Assembly (NCBI GenBank): GCA_965204415.1
Contig: CBDBEL010000001.1
Coordinates: forward strand, 496,001 to 560,000
DNA: 64,000 nucleotides
Origin: Aldehydirespirator sp965204415
Lineage (GTDB): Bacteria; Actinomycetota; Acidimicrobiia; Acidimicrobiales; Aldehydirespiratoraceae
Direction of reading: 5' to 3'
Translations under genes and position numbers: made by a program
Notes under the pieces: model-generated
Told to the model about the DNA's origin: nothing
What the model saw: the letters and a program-made list of their open reading frames with translations, nothing else
Databases searched by the model: none
In this document: piece by piece, positions 49,783 to 58,138 of the stretch
Numbering within the stretch: the stretch's first letter is position 1
How the letters are laid out: each line of letters opens with the position of its first letter

Positions 49783-51090
49783 ATGGCACTGCCCGCTCTA
49801 GGCGACTTCCTGCCCGACAGTCCCGGCGCCGACGACCTGCTGGACTCGTTCATCGAATGGTCGGCGGCTGCCGGCCTCGAGCTGTACCCGCACCAGGAGG
49901 AGGCGGTGCTGCACCTGCTGGCCGGCGAGAACGTGGTGCTGTCCACGCCCACCGGCTCGGGAAAGTCGCTGGTGGCCCTCGCGGGCGCCTTCGCCATGCT
50001 GGCCCAGGGTCGCCGGGCCGTCTACACCGCCCCTATCAAGGCCCTCGTGAGCGAGAAGTTCTTCGAGCTGACCGCGGCGTTCGGCCCCTCTGCGGTGGGC
50101 ATGGTCACCGGCGACGCCTCGGTCAACGGCGGCGCTCCGGTCATCGCCTGCACCGCGGAGATCCTGGCCCAGCGAGCCCTGCGATCCGGCGCCGACACCC
50201 CTGCGGACCTGGTGGTGATGGACGAGTTCCACTACTACGGCGACCGCGACCGGGGCTGGGCGTGGCAGGTGCCGCTGCTGCAGCTTCCGAGACCCCGGTT
50301 CCTGCTGATGTCGGCCACCCTCGGCGACACCGGCGCCCTCCGGCGGGACCTGACCGCCCGCACCGGGCGCGACACCGCCCTGGTGGCCTCGGCGGAGCGT
50401 CCGGTCCCGCTCGACGTCGAGTACCGGGAGACCCCGCTGCACGTCTCCATCGAGCAGCTGCTGGAAGCCGGCCGCGCCCCCGTCTACATCGTGCACTTCA
50501 CCCAGCGGGAGGCCACCGCCCGGGCCCAGAGCCTCACCAGCCTCAAGGTTCTCGGACCCGACGAGAAGGCGGCGGTGAAGGAGGCCGTGGGCGGGTTCCG
50601 CTTCGACACGCCGATCGGCAAGGACCTGCGCCGGTTCGTGCTGGCCGGCATCGGGGTGCACCACGCCGGGATGCTGCCCAAGTACCGGCTGCTGGTGGAG
50701 AAGCTGGCCCAGCAGGGCCATCTCAAGCTGATCTGCGGCACCGACACCCTCGGCGTGGGCGTCAACGTCCCGATCCGGACCGTGCTGTTCACCCAGCTCT
50801 ACAAGTACGACGGGCGGCGCACCCGGGTGCTGTCGGTGCGGGACTTCCAGCAGATCGCGGGCCGGGCCGGCCGGCGGGGCTTCGACACCGTCGGCAGCGT
50901 CTGGGTCCAGGCCCCCGAGCACGCCGTGGAGAACAAGCGGGCCGAGATGCGGGCCGCCGGCGACCCGAAGAAGCTGCGCAAGCTGGTCCGCAAGAAGCCC
51001 CCGAGCGGGGCTACGCCCACTACGACGACAAGACCCTCGCCCGCCTGTGGGATGGCACCCCCGAGACGCTGGAGTCGAGCTTCGACGTGA
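49783..51090 (+). CDS. DEAD/DEAH-box helicase (DUF3516-type), N-terminal part, frameshifted
   Basis: This 435-residue frame holds the SF2 helicase core: Walker A TPTGSGKS near 57, DEFH box (MDEFHYYGD) near 146, SAT (LMSATLGD) and motif VI QIAGRAGRRGFD near 365. The expected second half continues in another frame at 51003. After KKPP the frame becomes low-complexity and ends at 51090. The run of five C at 50998-51002 would restore the frame if it were six, giving KKPPERGYAHYD. A real frameshift or a sequencing error is likely. It is a Ski2-like helicase of probable RNA/DNA remodelling role. Confidence 0.85.
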   Translation: MALPALGDFLPDSPGADDLLDSFIEWSAAAGLELYPHQEEAVLHLLAGENVVLSTPTGSGKSLVALAGAFAMLAQGRRAVYTAPIKALVSEKFFELTAAFGPSAVGMVTGDASVNGGAPVIACTAEILAQRALRSGADTPADLVVMDEFHYYGDRDRGWAWQVPLLQLPRPRFLLMSATLGDTGALRRDLTARTGRDTALVASAERPVPLDVEYRETPLHVSIEQLLEAGRAPVYIVHFTQREATARAQSLTSLKVLGPDEKAAVKEAVGGFRFDTPIGKDLRRFVLAGIGVHHAGMLPKYRLLVEKLAQQGHLKLICGTDTLGVGVNVPIRTVLFTQLYKYDGRRTRVLSVRDFQQIAGRAGRRGFDTVGSVWVQAPEHAVENKRAEMRAAGDPKKLRKLVRKKPPSGATPTTTTRPSPACGMAPPRRWSRAST

Positions 51091-51884
51091 CCCACTCCAT
51101 GATGCTCAACGTCCTGGACCGCCCCGGCGACGGCTGCAAGGCCATGAAGCGGCTGCTGGTCGACAACCACGAGCCCCGTCCCCGCCAGCGTGCCCACATC
51201 CGCAAGGCCGTCGGCGTGTTCCGGTCGCTGATCGACGCCGAGATCGTGGAGGTGCTCGACGAGCCCGACGATCTGGGCCGCCCGGTGCGGGTGAACCTCG
51301 ACCTCCAGGACGAGTTCCGGCTCAACCAGCCGCTGGGACTGTTCGCGGTGGAGGCCGTCGCGGTCCTCGACCCGGAGGCGGCCGACTACCACCTGCAGGT
51401 CCTCAGCGTGGCCGAGTCGGTGCTGGAGGATCCGACGGCGGTGCTGCTGGCCCAGCGGGACAAGGCCCGCGACGAGCTCATGACCAAGATGAAGGACGAG
51501 GGCGTCGAGTACACCGAGCGCATGGCCCGGCTGGCCGAGGTGACCTGGCCGAGGCCCGAGGCCGAGTTCATCGAGCCCGCCTTCGAGGTGTTCGCCCGCC
51601 ACCATCCCTGGGTAGGGCATCTGCGGCCCAGCCCCAAGTCGGTGGTGCGCGACATGGTGGAGCACACCGACACCTTCAACCAGTACGTGAGCCGCTACGG
51701 GCTCAAACGCTCCGAGGGCCTCGTGCTGCGCTACCTGACCGACTGCTACAAGGCGCTGGCCCAGACGGTGCCGGCCGCGGCGGTCAACGACCGCCTGGCC
51801 GAGGTGATCGAGTGGCTGGGCGCGCTGGTGCGGGAGGTGGACTCCAGCCTGCTGGACGAATGGGAGCGCCTGCGCGCCGTGTGA
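51003..51884 (+). pseudogene. C-terminal part of the helicase in the shifted frame
   Basis: This segment starts ERGYAHYDDKTLARLWDGTP directly after the poly-C run and extends to 51884. It contains the DUF3516-like C-terminal domain with LNVLDRPGDGCKAMKRLL and the final EWERLRAV. The whole would give about 700 residues, a normal length for this family. If the indel is real the protein is truncated. Confidence 0.78.
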
Positions 51885-51895
51885 TCCAGCGGGCC

Positions 51896-52705
51896 TCACG
51901 GACCCTCGGCCGGCGCGCGGCCGGTGGCCCGGCCCACGAGGTCCACGAGGCTCGGGCAGCCGTCGATCCTGGAGAACCGGCGATCGACGTACAGCAGGGT
52001 GGCGAAGATCAGCAGGAAGGCCACGAAGAAGTTCACGACCTGGCGGGTGACCAGGAACAGGTTGACCCCGGCGTTGTTGTAGAGCCAGAAGTCCCACACG
52101 GCCGAGCCGACCTCGTAGAGGGTGATCACCCAGGTGACGTTGCGCATCGTCGACGCGAAGCGGCGGTCGAGCTGCACCTCCTCGGCCACGGGTAGGAAGC
52201 GGCGGGCCACCCACACCATGAACGGCTTGCCGATGATGATCGTGACCGCAGCAGCCACGCCGACCAGCATCTTGGTGCCGATGCCGATGCCGAAGTACAC
52301 CGCTTCGGTGCTCACCCCGAAGTCGACCAGGTCCCGTTCGACGGCGATGCTCACCGCGGCCCGCACGAGCAGGTACCCGGTGATGACGGGAAGCCATGCG
52401 CCTATCGGCAGACCCCGGCGCCGGCGGCTGTAAGCGGCCTTCACCGACCATCCGGTGGCCGCGATGATGGCCACCTCGATGTTGTTCAGCCAGGCGATCT
52501 GGACCCAGTCGAGGTTGAAGAAGGCCAGGAACAGCAGCACCGGCATGAACTGGTCGAGGTTGCTGCGCCAGCCCCATACCGCCTGGCGGGACGTCTTGGC
52601 CAGCGACCGGGGATCAGTGGTCGACCCTTCTGTCCCCGCCGTGCCGGAGAGCGCTCCCGGAGCTGTGCCGGGCTCGCCTCGTGAAGGGTCGGCGCCCTCG
52701 TTCAC
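51896..52705 (-). CDS. multi-pass membrane protein (VC0807/DUF3159-like)
   Basis: This 269-residue protein has about six hydrophobic segments and a conserved central RRRRGLPIGAWLPVITGY loop. I cannot assign a family with certainty; the pattern is like VC0807-type small integral membrane proteins. The GTG start at 52705 overlaps the upstream stop (GTGA). It is co-transcribed with the DinB-like gene. No function is suggested beyond a membrane role. Confidence 0.7.
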   Translation of the reverse strand: MNEGADPSRGEPGTAPGALSGTAGTEGSTTDPRSLAKTSRQAVWGWRSNLDQFMPVLLFLAFFNLDWVQIAWLNNIEVAIIAATGWSVKAAYSRRRRGLPIGAWLPVITGYLLVRAAVSIAVERDLVDFGVSTEAVYFGIGIGTKMLVGVAAAVTIIIGKPFMVWVARRFLPVAEEVQLDRRFASTMRNVTWVITLYEVGSAVWDFWLYNNAGVNLFLVTRQVVNFFVAFLLIFATLLYVDRRFSRIDGCPSLVDLVGRATGRAPAEGP

Positions 52706-53439
52706 GGAGCCAGAGCCGCCCAGGCGGCCGCGGTGGCCTCGTCGCCCACCGCTGACAGCGAGTCGTCGTCGAGCGGCAGCCGGTTCCACATGGCCAGGAA
52801 CAGGGCGCCGCCCGGTCCCCGGACTGCCGCGTCGCCCTTGACATGGGCCCGTTCGAACACCACCTCGTCGCCCTCGGCGTGCACGATCCACTCGCCCTCG
52901 CCGTCGGTGCGATGCAAATGCAGGCTCCCCGGTGGCAGGTCGCGCCGCTTACGTTTCTGGGCGTTGGGCAGCACGAACTCGAAGAACTCGTCCACGCCGT
53001 CGCGGCCCTGGTCGCCGTCGACTGGTCCGGTCTCCCCCACCGCGTTCTCGGCGTCCCAGCGGTGCACGCTGGTCTCGTGCAGCATCCGGCGGAAGTAGAA
53101 GCCGGCGTCGGGCCGGGGCGACCAGTTCCACACCGGGGTCTCAGGCTCGATCCCGGCCAGCGAGTCGACGAGCCGGTTCAGCGCGTCGGCCGCGAAGTCG
53201 ACGGCGGAGTCGTCGTCGGGCACCCGGGGCATCTGCTCCCGCGACAGGGGCTCGGTCGCTCGACCGGCCACATAGCTGCCGACGAGGCTGTGCACCCATC
53301 CCATGTGCCCGGCCAGGTCGCGCAGCGTCCAGTCGCCGCAAGTAGGCACCGCGGCCCCCAGGTCGGATCTGGCGACCTCGATGAGTCGCCGCCCGTCGAG
53401 CTCTATCTGGTTGACGATCGTTTCGGAGTCCATGCTCAC
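52702..53439 (-). CDS. maleylpyruvate isomerase/DinB family (mycothiol-dependent type)
   Basis: This 245-residue four-helix-bundle metalloenzyme family protein (TIGR03083-like) has metal ligands in GHMGWVH and in HETSVHRWDAEN. It may be a mycothiol-dependent isomerase or transferase, as in actinobacterial aromatic acid pathways; the C-terminal sterol-carrier-like domain is seen near 170-245. The start is GTG 53439, with ATG 53433 as an alternative. The 3' end overlaps the membrane protein gene by four bases. Confidence 0.85.
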   Translation of the reverse strand: MSMDSETIVNQIELDGRRLIEVARSDLGAAVPTCGDWTLRDLAGHMGWVHSLVGSYVAGRATEPLSREQMPRVPDDDSAVDFAADALNRLVDSLAGIEPETPVWNWSPRPDAGFYFRRMLHETSVHRWDAENAVGETGPVDGDQGRDGVDEFFEFVLPNAQKRKRRDLPPGSLHLHRTDGEGEWIVHAEGDEVVFERAHVKGDAAVRGPGGALFLAMWNRLPLDDDSLSAVGDEATAAAWAALAP

Positions 53440-53536
53440 AGTCTGGCCCCGACCCGCCCCGACGACACCGGCCCGATTTGACTGGCCCAGCCCGCCAGGT
53501 GATGCACGCCCTGCGAGGGCTCAGTCATGTGAACAC

Positions 53537-53542
53537 TAGATT
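53537..53542 (+). promoter_or_regulatory. leaderless -10 element (TAGATT)
   Basis: TAGATT lies nine bases before the ATG at 53552. Confidence 0.35.
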
Positions 53543-53551
53543 GTGCATGAC

Positions 53552-54349
53552 ATGGGCACGTACGCGATCAGCGGGTCGGCTTCGGGTATGGGGGCGGCTA
53601 CCCGGCGCCGGCTGGAGGCTGCAGGACACCGGGTAGTCGGCATCGACCTTCGGGACGCCGAGGTGGTCGCCGATCTCGGGACGGCCGAGGGCCGGACCGG
53701 GGCCGTGTCGGCCACCATCAGCGCCGCCGGTGGGGTTCTGGACGGGGCGGTCTCCGCTGCGGGCGTGGGCCCGCCAACGGCCGGTGAGCTCGTCGCCCGG
53801 GTCAACTACTTCGGCTCGCAGGCCCTGCTGGAGGGGCTGCGGCCCGCTCTGGCCGCCTCGGGCGCGGCCCAGGTTGTGCAGTTCGGCTCGAACTCGTCGA
53901 CCACCACGCCGAACCTGCCCGACGAGTTGATCGCCGCCTACCTCGACGGCCGGGAGGACGACGCAGTGGCGATCATCGAAACCGTCGATGAGGTGTTCGC
54001 TCCCGCCGTGGCCTACGCCGGCGCCAAGCTGGCCATCACCCGCTGGTGCCGGCGCGCCGCGGTGACCGAGCCCTGGGTGGGCGAGGGCATCAGGCTCAAC
54101 GTGATCGCCCCGGGACCGGTCGACACGCCGCTGCTGCGGGCGGGCCAGGCCGACGACGTGTACGGCCCGCTCATGGAGGCGTTCCCCGTGCCGGTGACCG
54201 AGACGCCCGACGCCGACGCCCTGGCCGCCTGGGTGGAGTTCCTGCTGTCGCCGTTGGCCAGGTTCGCCTGCGGATCGGTGTTCTACGTGGACGGCGGCAC
54301 CGACGCCCTGATGCGCGCCGACGACTGGCCCCGCACGTTCACGACGTGA
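53552..54349 (+). CDS. short-chain dehydrogenase/reductase
   Basis: This 265-residue SDR has the cofactor motif SGSASGMG near 6-13, a catalytic Ser region FGSNSSTTT and YAGAK (YxxxK) near 156. The N-terminus MGTYAISGSASGMG is short, and the family is like the hydroxysteroid or cyclohexanol dehydrogenases. GTG 53543 is a possible start, but the ATG gives the canonical N-terminus. It is convergent with the azlD-like gene, only three bases apart. The substrate is unknown. Confidence 0.84.
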   Translation: MGTYAISGSASGMGAATRRRLEAAGHRVVGIDLRDAEVVADLGTAEGRTGAVSATISAAGGVLDGAVSAAGVGPPTAGELVARVNYFGSQALLEGLRPALAASGAAQVVQFGSNSSTTTPNLPDELIAAYLDGREDDAVAIIETVDEVFAPAVAYAGAKLAITRWCRRAAVTEPWVGEGIRLNVIAPGPVDTPLLRAGQADDVYGPLMEAFPVPVTETPDADALAAWVEFLLSPLARFACGSVFYVDGGTDALMRADDWPRTFTT

Positions 54350-54352
54350 CTC

Positions 54353-54652
54353 TCACACGACCAGGCGCAGGCCCGCGGTGACGGCCATGGCCACCAGCAC
54401 GACGACCACCATGGACGCCTTGCGCCATGCTGCCACGGCTCCGGCCGCCACGCCGGCGAGACGTCCGTCCAGCACCAGTTCTCCGGCCCGCTCGAAGGTC
54501 ATCACCACGACCAGCGCCGAGAACAGCGTGACCGGCAGCAGCGACACTACCGATCCCAGACGCCGCTCGACGATCGCTCCGAGGGCGGTGACTCCGAGCA
54601 CCCTCAGCCCGTAGACCCCGGCGGCGAACACACCGATCACCGTCCAACTCAT
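54353..54652 (-). CDS. AzlD-like branched-chain amino acid exporter subunit
   Basis: This 99-residue small membrane protein has three or four helices and the AzlD layout (ends VVVLVAMAVTAGLRLVV). It overlaps the AzlC gene by four bases (ATGA). It is the small partner of the amino acid exporter. Confidence 0.82.
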   Translation of the reverse strand: MSWTVIGVFAAGVYGLRVLGVTALGAIVERRLGSVVSLLPVTLFSALVVVMTFERAGELVLDGRLAGVAAGAVAAWRKASMVVVVLVAMAVTAGLRLVV

Positions 54653-55371
54653 GGCGCCGGCCCCGATCCGACGCCTGACGCGGTCCCGTCATGGGGATGC
54701 CGCCGCTGGCGGACCTGCACGACCGCAGCAGGCGCCAGGGCCACCACCGACAACAGGATAGGAACGCCGGCTGCGGTGAACGGGACCGCGGCAACCACCA
54801 CGACCGCCGCCGCAACCGCCGCCACCCGGCCCGGTGCGCTCCGCAGATGAGGGGCGACGAGAGCGACGAATATGGCGGGGAGGGCCGCGTCGAGCCCCCA
54901 TTTCTCGGCGTCGCCCATGACCCCGCCGAGCGCGGTTCCGGCCGCCGACCCCGCGATCCAGCACAGCCAGAGGGTGACACCGGTTAACCAGAACGCCCCC
55001 GAGCCGTCCCGGCGGTTGGTCTGGGCCGCAGCCATGGCGGTGCTCTGGTCGATCACGAAATGGGCCGCGACCAGGCGTCCCGGAATCGACGGGGGCAGGA
55101 ATCGCCGCACCACCGGCCCGTACAGCGCGTAGCGGGCGGCCAGCAGCAGGGCCGAGCCGACGGCCGCGGCCTCGGTTCCGCCGCTGGCGACCACGCCCAC
55201 CGCCACGAACTGCGCCGCCCCGGCGCAGGCCACAGCCGACATCGCGACGATCTGGGCCAGGTCCAGCCCGGCCGAGTCGGCGAACACGCCGAAGGTCATG
55301 CCGATCACACCGACAGCGAGGCTCATGAACAGACCGTCGCGCCAATAGTGCAGCGGCGGGCGCGGCGTCAT
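54649..55371 (-). CDS. AzlC family branched-chain amino acid exporter subunit
   Basis: This 240-residue membrane protein starts MTPRPPLHYWRDGLFMSLAV, with the AzlC pattern: GMTFGVFADSAGL, CAGAAQFVAVG, a RYALYGPVV segment and FVIDQSTAMA. It pairs with AzlD to export branched-chain amino acids. The start overlaps the phosphatase stop (ATGA); the frame runs into the latter gene upstream. Confidence 0.85.
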   Translation of the reverse strand: MTPRPPLHYWRDGLFMSLAVGVIGMTFGVFADSAGLDLAQIVAMSAVACAGAAQFVAVGVVASGGTEAAAVGSALLLAARYALYGPVVRRFLPPSIPGRLVAAHFVIDQSTAMAAAQTNRRDGSGAFWLTGVTLWLCWIAGSAAGTALGGVMGDAEKWGLDAALPAIFVALVAPHLRSAPGRVAAVAAAVVVVAAVPFTAAGVPILLSVVALAPAAVVQVRQRRHPHDGTASGVGSGPAP

Positions 55372-55910
55372 AGCAGGCGTCGGTGCAGCTCGGCCACCAG
55401 CAGGCGCAGCTCGTCGGAGCAGCGGTCGAAGTCGTCCTGGTCGCCCGCACCGGGATCGACGACCTCCTCCCACGCCGCCGGCGCGAGCGCGCCGAGTCCC
55501 AGCGCCTTCACCCGCTGCTGGAGACCGTGGCCGTCAGAGTCGCCCTGCGGGGGCGCCAGGTCCCTCGCCAGGCGCCGCAGCGATCCGGTGATGGGCGTGG
55601 CCGAAGGGAGATTGCGGCGCATCCAGTGAAGGTGGAGCGGCTCCATCACCACCACGAGGTCGGCTTCGGCCGCGTCGGCGGCGCGGAACTGGCGGGACCG
55701 GTGGGCGTGGTCGGTGAGACCGTGCCGGGCCAGAGCCGACCGGGTGCGGGTCCCCATCGGGTGCCCCTCCAAGGTGAGGGTGCCTGCGCTGCGAACGTCG
55801 ATCCGCTCACCGGCGTCGAGGGCGCGCAGCATGGCCGCGGCCATCGGCGACCGGGCCGCGTTGCCGGTGCACACCATGTACACCACAGGCCGCTCGTGCA
55901 TCTCCGTCAC
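55368..55910 (-). CDS. low-molecular-weight protein-tyrosine phosphatase-like
   Basis: This 180-residue phosphatase has the P-loop CTGNAARS (Cys14, Arg20; Cx5R) and the general-acid region VVDPGAGDQDDF near 150. Both match LMW-PTP or arsenate-reductase-like proteins. The GTG at 55910 begins MTEMHERPVVYMVCTG. It forms an operon with azlCD by ATGA overlap. Either tyrosine dephosphorylation or arsenate reduction is possible; a tyrosine phosphatase is favoured by the DP motif. Confidence 0.87.
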   Translation of the reverse strand: MTEMHERPVVYMVCTGNAARSPMAAAMLRALDAGERIDVRSAGTLTLEGHPMGTRTRSALARHGLTDHAHRSRQFRAADAAEADLVVVMEPLHLHWMRRNLPSATPITGSLRRLARDLAPPQGDSDGHGLQQRVKALGLGALAPAAWEEVVDPGAGDQDDFDRCSDELRLLVAELHRRLL

Positions 55911-56304
55911 CAGTCTCGATCAATCGGGGACCGACCGACCCTACGGCTGCCGGAGCCAACCGGCTCCAGCACGCTCCCCGCACTGCGACCTGCTCTCACC
56001 TATCCGCGTGGCCCCTTGCGTGTCCGGCCACCGGCTGTGGACGGTGGCTAGACGGCACCACAGTCCAGCGGCTATCCTTGGAAGCAGGTCCAACCTCTCT
56101 GGGGTGGAACTAGGTGCCGGAGCACCCTCTGCGCTTCCCTGCTACGAACGTGAGAGGATGCTCCGGCTCCGTCATTGTGGGCCGACCGCCGGCGGGTCCG
56201 CCAAGGCCGGATTACGGCGTAGCGCTCTGGGCGCGTCGATGGCGGTGGCTGCCACCTAGAGCCGGCTTCCACATGCCAAGGCAACTGCTGAGGGTTGGAG
56301 CGAG
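55911..56304. other. 394-bp intergenic region with a stable hairpin
   Basis: No open frame shows coding character. The clearest element is an inverted repeat (arms 56116-56129 and 56154-56167; 13 of 14 pairs; loop 24 bases). It could be the 3' end of the ipdB message, part of a leader or an unannotated small RNA. Its flanks have no long U-run. Confidence 0.4.
56116..56167. terminator. inverted repeat, candidate terminator or structured RNA
   Basis: Arms gccggagcaccctc and gaggatgctccggc pair with a single mismatch around a 24-base loop, about 140 bases downstream of the ipdB stop. Confidence 0.4.
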
Positions 56305-57078
56305 CTAGCGGAACTCGGCCTTGCGGATGCCTTTGGGGTCGATCACGTCGCGGATGAGGTGGAGTTCCTCGGCGGTGGGCAGGCGGCTGGCTGGGACTTC
56401 TTCGGGCACGGCCAGCTCGAAGGGTGTGGCCGCGATCACGTCGTCGACGCTGATGCCGGGGTGGACGGTCCGCAGGCGCATCCTGCGGTCGGGCGTCTCG
56501 AAGTCGTAGGCGGCCAGCTCGGTGACGACCCTGCGGATCTCGTGGAAGCGGCCGCTGGGCTCGGCCAGCGCGGCCACCCGGTCGTATCCCGGTCCCGACA
56601 CCACGTCCACGCTCTCGACGAAGGCCCGGGCCTGGTTGGGGACCCAGTAGCTGGTGGTGTGGTTGATTACGTTGCCGGGCGCGCCCCGCAGGCCGAGGAG
56701 CTGGGCCTTGGGCTGCCGGTAGTCCCCGATGGCGGCGAAGTTCTGGTTGCCGTGGCCGTCGATCTGGCTGGCGCCCATGACCACATGACGGCGCCCTGCC
56801 CAGATCTGGTCGAACACCGTCCGGAACGGGAAGTAGCCCTCGACGACGATGTCGTCGGCGTTGGCGGGATCGTCCACGATCGTGCCCAGCGGCAGCGTGC
56901 CGGCCACCGCGTAGGCGATGGTGTCGGTGAGCATCAGGTCGGGCTCGAAGCTGGCCCGGGCCAGCCGTCCGGCCGCCACCGGGAACGGGCCCATGGGATG
57001 GCACAGCAGCTCGCCGTCCCCCCTGAAGGCCTCGGCCAGCGCCACCAGGCAGATCTCATCGATGGTGGCGCCGCTCAT
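56305..57078 (-). CDS. ipdB: CoA transferase family subunit B (IpdB-like)
   Basis: This 257-residue beta subunit aligns well with the mycobacterial steroid ring-opening enzyme IpdB. Shared segments include RHVVMGASQIDGHGNQN, RGAPGNVINHTTSYWV and VESVDVVSGPGYD, and an end of HLIRDVIDPKGIRKAEF type. It works with IpdA on a CoA-thioester in the last rings of steroid or bile-acid breakdown. The ATG at 57078 overlaps the stop of a 16-residue mini-ORF that duplicates the junction. Confidence 0.88.
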   Translation of the reverse strand: MSGATIDEICLVALAEAFRGDGELLCHPMGPFPVAAGRLARASFEPDLMLTDTIAYAVAGTLPLGTIVDDPANADDIVVEGYFPFRTVFDQIWAGRRHVVMGASQIDGHGNQNFAAIGDYRQPKAQLLGLRGAPGNVINHTTSYWVPNQARAFVESVDVVSGPGYDRVAALAEPSGRFHEIRRVVTELAAYDFETPDRRMRLRTVHPGISVDDVIAATPFELAVPEEVPASRLPTAEELHLIRDVIDPKGIRKAEFR

Positions 57079-57125
57079 CGCCCCACCCTCGACAGGGGCC
57101 TCCTGCCCAACACCCGGCCGCTCAT
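57075..57125 (-). repeat. junction mini-ORF between ipdA and ipdB
   Basis: The 12-base block GCGATGAGCGGC occurs twice. The first includes the ipdA stop (CGATGA); the second includes the ipdB start (ATGAGC). They bound a 16-residue ORF (MSGRVLGRRPLSRVGR) that overlaps at both ends (ATGA), so reinitiation is kept through the copied boundary. Confidence 0.75.
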
Positions 57126-57994
57126 CGCGGCTCTCCCGGGTCGGTGCGCTCGGCCAGGCGAGCCCGGTAGTCCTCGTGGGAGGGCAGGTCCAGCCAGTCG
57201 GCCTTGAACCGGTCCCAGGCCTCGGGGTCACGGGCCGTGGCCGCGTACTCCCGCTGGAAGGCCTCGTCGCGGCCGTAGTCGGGCAGGCACTCAGTGAAGT
57301 GGGCGCCGCCGGGCGCCTCCACCACGCCGTCGGTGTGCAGGCGCGGGATCTTCAGCGTGTGGACCGATCCCTCCCGAAGGAGCTCCTCAGTGGCCACGAT
57401 CCGCTCGCACGACATGAACGTGCGCTTGGCCGCCATCGCGAACAGGTCGTCGAAGTACAGGTCCGGACCGAGGAACTGCCCGTTGCCGGCAGCGTCGGCC
57501 CGGTTCATGTGCACCAGCGACACGTCTATGTCGAAGGCGGGAACCGCAACCAACTCGGTCCCGTCGGCGTAGGGGCTTGTCACGGTCTTGAGCTCGGGGT
57601 TGTAGGTGAGCATGTCGGAACCCAGCCCGGCCCGGGTCGGGTAGAAGGGCACCCGGTGGACGGCGGCCAGCAGGCCAAGGTAGAAGGCACCCTCGTCGAA
57701 CTCCCGGGCCTCCACCGAGCCGGTCTGGCGGGCGATCCGGAAGTGCGGCTCGAGCGGGATGGAGTCGAGCGACACGAACCCGTAGGCGAGCTTGCGGACC
57801 CGGCCCGCCGCGCACAGCAGCCCCACGTCAGGCCCGCCGTAGCTGACGACGTGCAGGTCGTCCAGCCCGCTGCGAAGGATGGCCCGAAGCAGCGACATCG
57901 GCTTGCGGCGCGACCCCCACCCGCCGATGCCGATGGTCATGCCGCTGCTGAGCTCCGCGACGACCTCGTCCTCCGTCATCCGCTTGTCGGCCAC
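57122..57994 (-). CDS. ipdA: CoA transferase family subunit A (IpdA-like)
   Basis: This 290-residue alpha subunit matches IpdA strongly: GMTIGIGGWGSRRKPM, the YGGPDVGLLCAAGRV loop, GFVSLDS, an EAREFDEG segment and VEAPGGAHFTE. The GTG at 57994 follows TACGGT by six bases. It pairs with ipdB. In mycobacteria IpdAB opens the last steroid ring of the COCHEA-CoA type; a similar role is likely here. The substrate beyond that is unproven. Confidence 0.9.
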   Translation of the reverse strand: MADKRMTEDEVVAELSSGMTIGIGGWGSRRKPMSLLRAILRSGLDDLHVVSYGGPDVGLLCAAGRVRKLAYGFVSLDSIPLEPHFRIARQTGSVEAREFDEGAFYLGLLAAVHRVPFYPTRAGLGSDMLTYNPELKTVTSPYADGTELVAVPAFDIDVSLVHMNRADAAGNGQFLGPDLYFDDLFAMAAKRTFMSCERIVATEELLREGSVHTLKIPRLHTDGVVEAPGGAHFTECLPDYGRDEAFQREYAATARDPEAWDRFKADWLDLPSHEDYRARLAERTDPGEPR

Positions 57995-58000
57995 CGCCCG

Positions 58001-58006
58001 ACCGTA
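58001..58006 (-). promoter_or_regulatory. leaderless -10 element (TACGGT)
   Basis: TACGGT lies six bases before GTG 57994 of ipdA. Confidence 0.4.
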
Positions 58007-58138
58007 GAGCGCCAGCGGTCCTACCGCTACTCCCGCCGGGCACGAACTTGCAGCACAATGCCCGCATACCGTGCACAACACTGCCAATCCTCCGGCGGCG
58101 ATAGCTTCGAGGCACGCCTGCCCACCTGGGAGAGTTGC

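Noticed and set aside
48984..51002. 966-codon ORF start before the helicase C-terminus
   Set aside because: Only its last part (from 51003) is real coding sequence; the earlier part reads the MFS and helicase genes out of frame.
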